From positions 1-6,089 of the forward strand of contig JAFDCT010000189.1 in assembly GCA_019312695.1 (NCBI GenBank): DNA of 6,089 bases. The letters run 5' to 3'. The notes below the pieces were generated by a model. That model saw only the letters and a program-made list of their open reading frames with translations. It made no database searches and had not been told where the DNA came from. The translations under genes and the position numbers were made by a program. Positions within the stretch are counted from its first letter, which is position 1; each line of letters starts with the position of its first letter. This DNA comes from Deltaproteobacteria bacterium. Its GTDB lineage: Bacteria > Desulfobacterota > Desulfobulbia > Desulfobulbales > BM004. Below, piece by piece: positions 5,370 to 6,089 of the stretch.

Positions 5370-6089
5370 ATGTCTAAAACACCTGCCGCTGATTTTGTCC
5401 ACCTCCACGTTCACACCCAATACAGCCTTCTCGATGGAGCCATCCGCATCGACGATCTCCTGAATAAATGCCGGGAATTAAGCATGACTGCTGTTTCAAT
5501 TACCGATCACGGAGCCATGCATGGGGCCCTGGAATTTTATCTAAAAGCCAAGAAAGCTGGTATCAAGCCGATAATCGGTTGTGAGTTCTATATTGCGCCC
5601 AAAGACAGAAAAAAACACAGCGGTGCAAAAAGTTCCAGTGATGCTGCCTTTCATCTTGTCCTCCTGGCTATGGATCATTCAGGTTACAAGAACCTGATGA
5701 AACTTGCTTCCCTGGCCCAGCTCGAAGGCTTCTACTACAAGCCCCGCATTGACAAGGAAACCCTGATTGCGCACCATGAAGGTTTAATTGCCCTGACCGC
5801 ATGTCTTCATGGGGGTATTCCTCATTTAATTCTAAACGGCAACATTGATGGGGCCCGGAAAGAAGCAAAGGCTCTGCAAAAAATTTTCGGAGACCGCCTT
5901 TACTTTGAGCTGCAGGATAACGGTATTAAAGAACAGAAAAAGGTCAACAAGGGCTTAAGGAAACTTTCCAAAGAATTTTCAATCCCTCTCGTTGCGACCA
6001 ATGATTGTCATTACCTTAACCGCGATGAGGCTTTTGCCCATGAAGTACTGCTCTGTATCCAGACAGGCAGAACAATAAACGATAAGAAC
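5370..6089 (+). CDS. dnaE: DNA polymerase III alpha subunit, N-terminal 240 residues (3' end outside window)
   Basis: The frame runs open to the last base; about 240 of the roughly 1,150 residues typical of DnaE are present. It starts with the PHP domain signature FVHLHVHTQYSLLDG, followed by SITDHGAMHG, IKPIIGCEFYIAP, FHLVLLAMD, GYKNLMKLASLA, LTACLHGGIP and VATNDCHYL, all typical of bacterial replicative alpha subunits. Probable PHP metal ligands His13, His15, His47, Glu72, His95, Cys145, Asp212 and His214 are all present, unlike in E. coli DnaE, where several are lost. The ATG at 5370 is the first possible start, because an in-frame stop (TAA, 5361-5363) lies just upstream. No clear Shine-Dalgarno is visible. 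The product is the catalytic subunit of chromosomal replication, acting at the fork with clamp and loader. It is a housekeeping gene, which supports a chromosomal location. Confidence 0.96.
   Translation, partial: MSKTPAADFVHLHVHTQYSLLDGAIRIDDLLNKCRELSMTAVSITDHGAMHGALEFYLKAKKAGIKPIIGCEFYIAPKDRKKHSGAKSSSDAAFHLVLLAMDHSGYKNLMKLASLAQLEGFYYKPRIDKETLIAHHEGLIALTACLHGGIPHLILNGNIDGARKEAKALQKIFGDRLYFELQDNGIKEQKKVNKGLRKLSKEFSIPLVATNDCHYLNRDEAFAHEVLLCIQTGRTINDKN

Overview
The window looks like a chromosomal segment of a Gram-negative, respiratory bacterium. My best guess is a deltaproteobacterial / Desulfobacterota lineage, possibly Desulfobulbales-like. This is inferred from moderate GC content, many stand-alone sensor kinases, a NosL-type copper lipoprotein and the style of the proteins. 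No rRNA or other taxonomic marker is present, so it stays a guess. I see no mobile element, CRISPR array, tRNA or rRNA.

Layout, left to right. (1) The 3' part of a PAS-domain sensor histidine kinase on the + strand (1-1005), cut at the left edge. (2) A convergent minus-strand gene for a NosL-family lipoprotein with a Met/His-rich tail (1042-1638). Its roughly 340-nt upstream region holds a good ribosome binding site, a hairpin/dyad, a plausible promoter and a 17-bp palindrome-like site. (3) A minus-strand two-gene operon encoding a redox-type two-component system: a six-TM RegB/PrrB-like kinase (2546-3925, TTG start) followed 15 nt later by a RegA/PrrA/ActR-like response regulator (1982-2530). 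(4) A 478-nt intergenic region containing the operon's promoter, a second copy of the palindrome and two strong inverted repeats of unknown role. (5) A + strand xylose-isomerase-like TIM-barrel protein (4404-5213). (6) The first 240 codons of the DNA polymerase III alpha subunit, dnaE (5370-6089), cut at the right edge.

The main result is a small regulatory circuit that can be read from the DNA. The kinase keeps the RegB quinone-sensing heptapeptide GGxxNPF and the redox-box cysteine. The regulator keeps the RegA DNA-recognition segment (WEHIQRV ... HRRTLQR). Near-identical sites of the form GYGGC-AAATT-GTCRC, matching the known RegA/PrrA half-site pattern GCGNC-Nx-GNCGC, lie upstream of both the regBA-like operon and the nosL-like gene. 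The simplest reading is autoregulation of the redox sensor, plus redox control of a periplasmic copper-handling lipoprotein encoded next to it. The TIM-barrel protein and dnaE appear to be unrelated neighbours.
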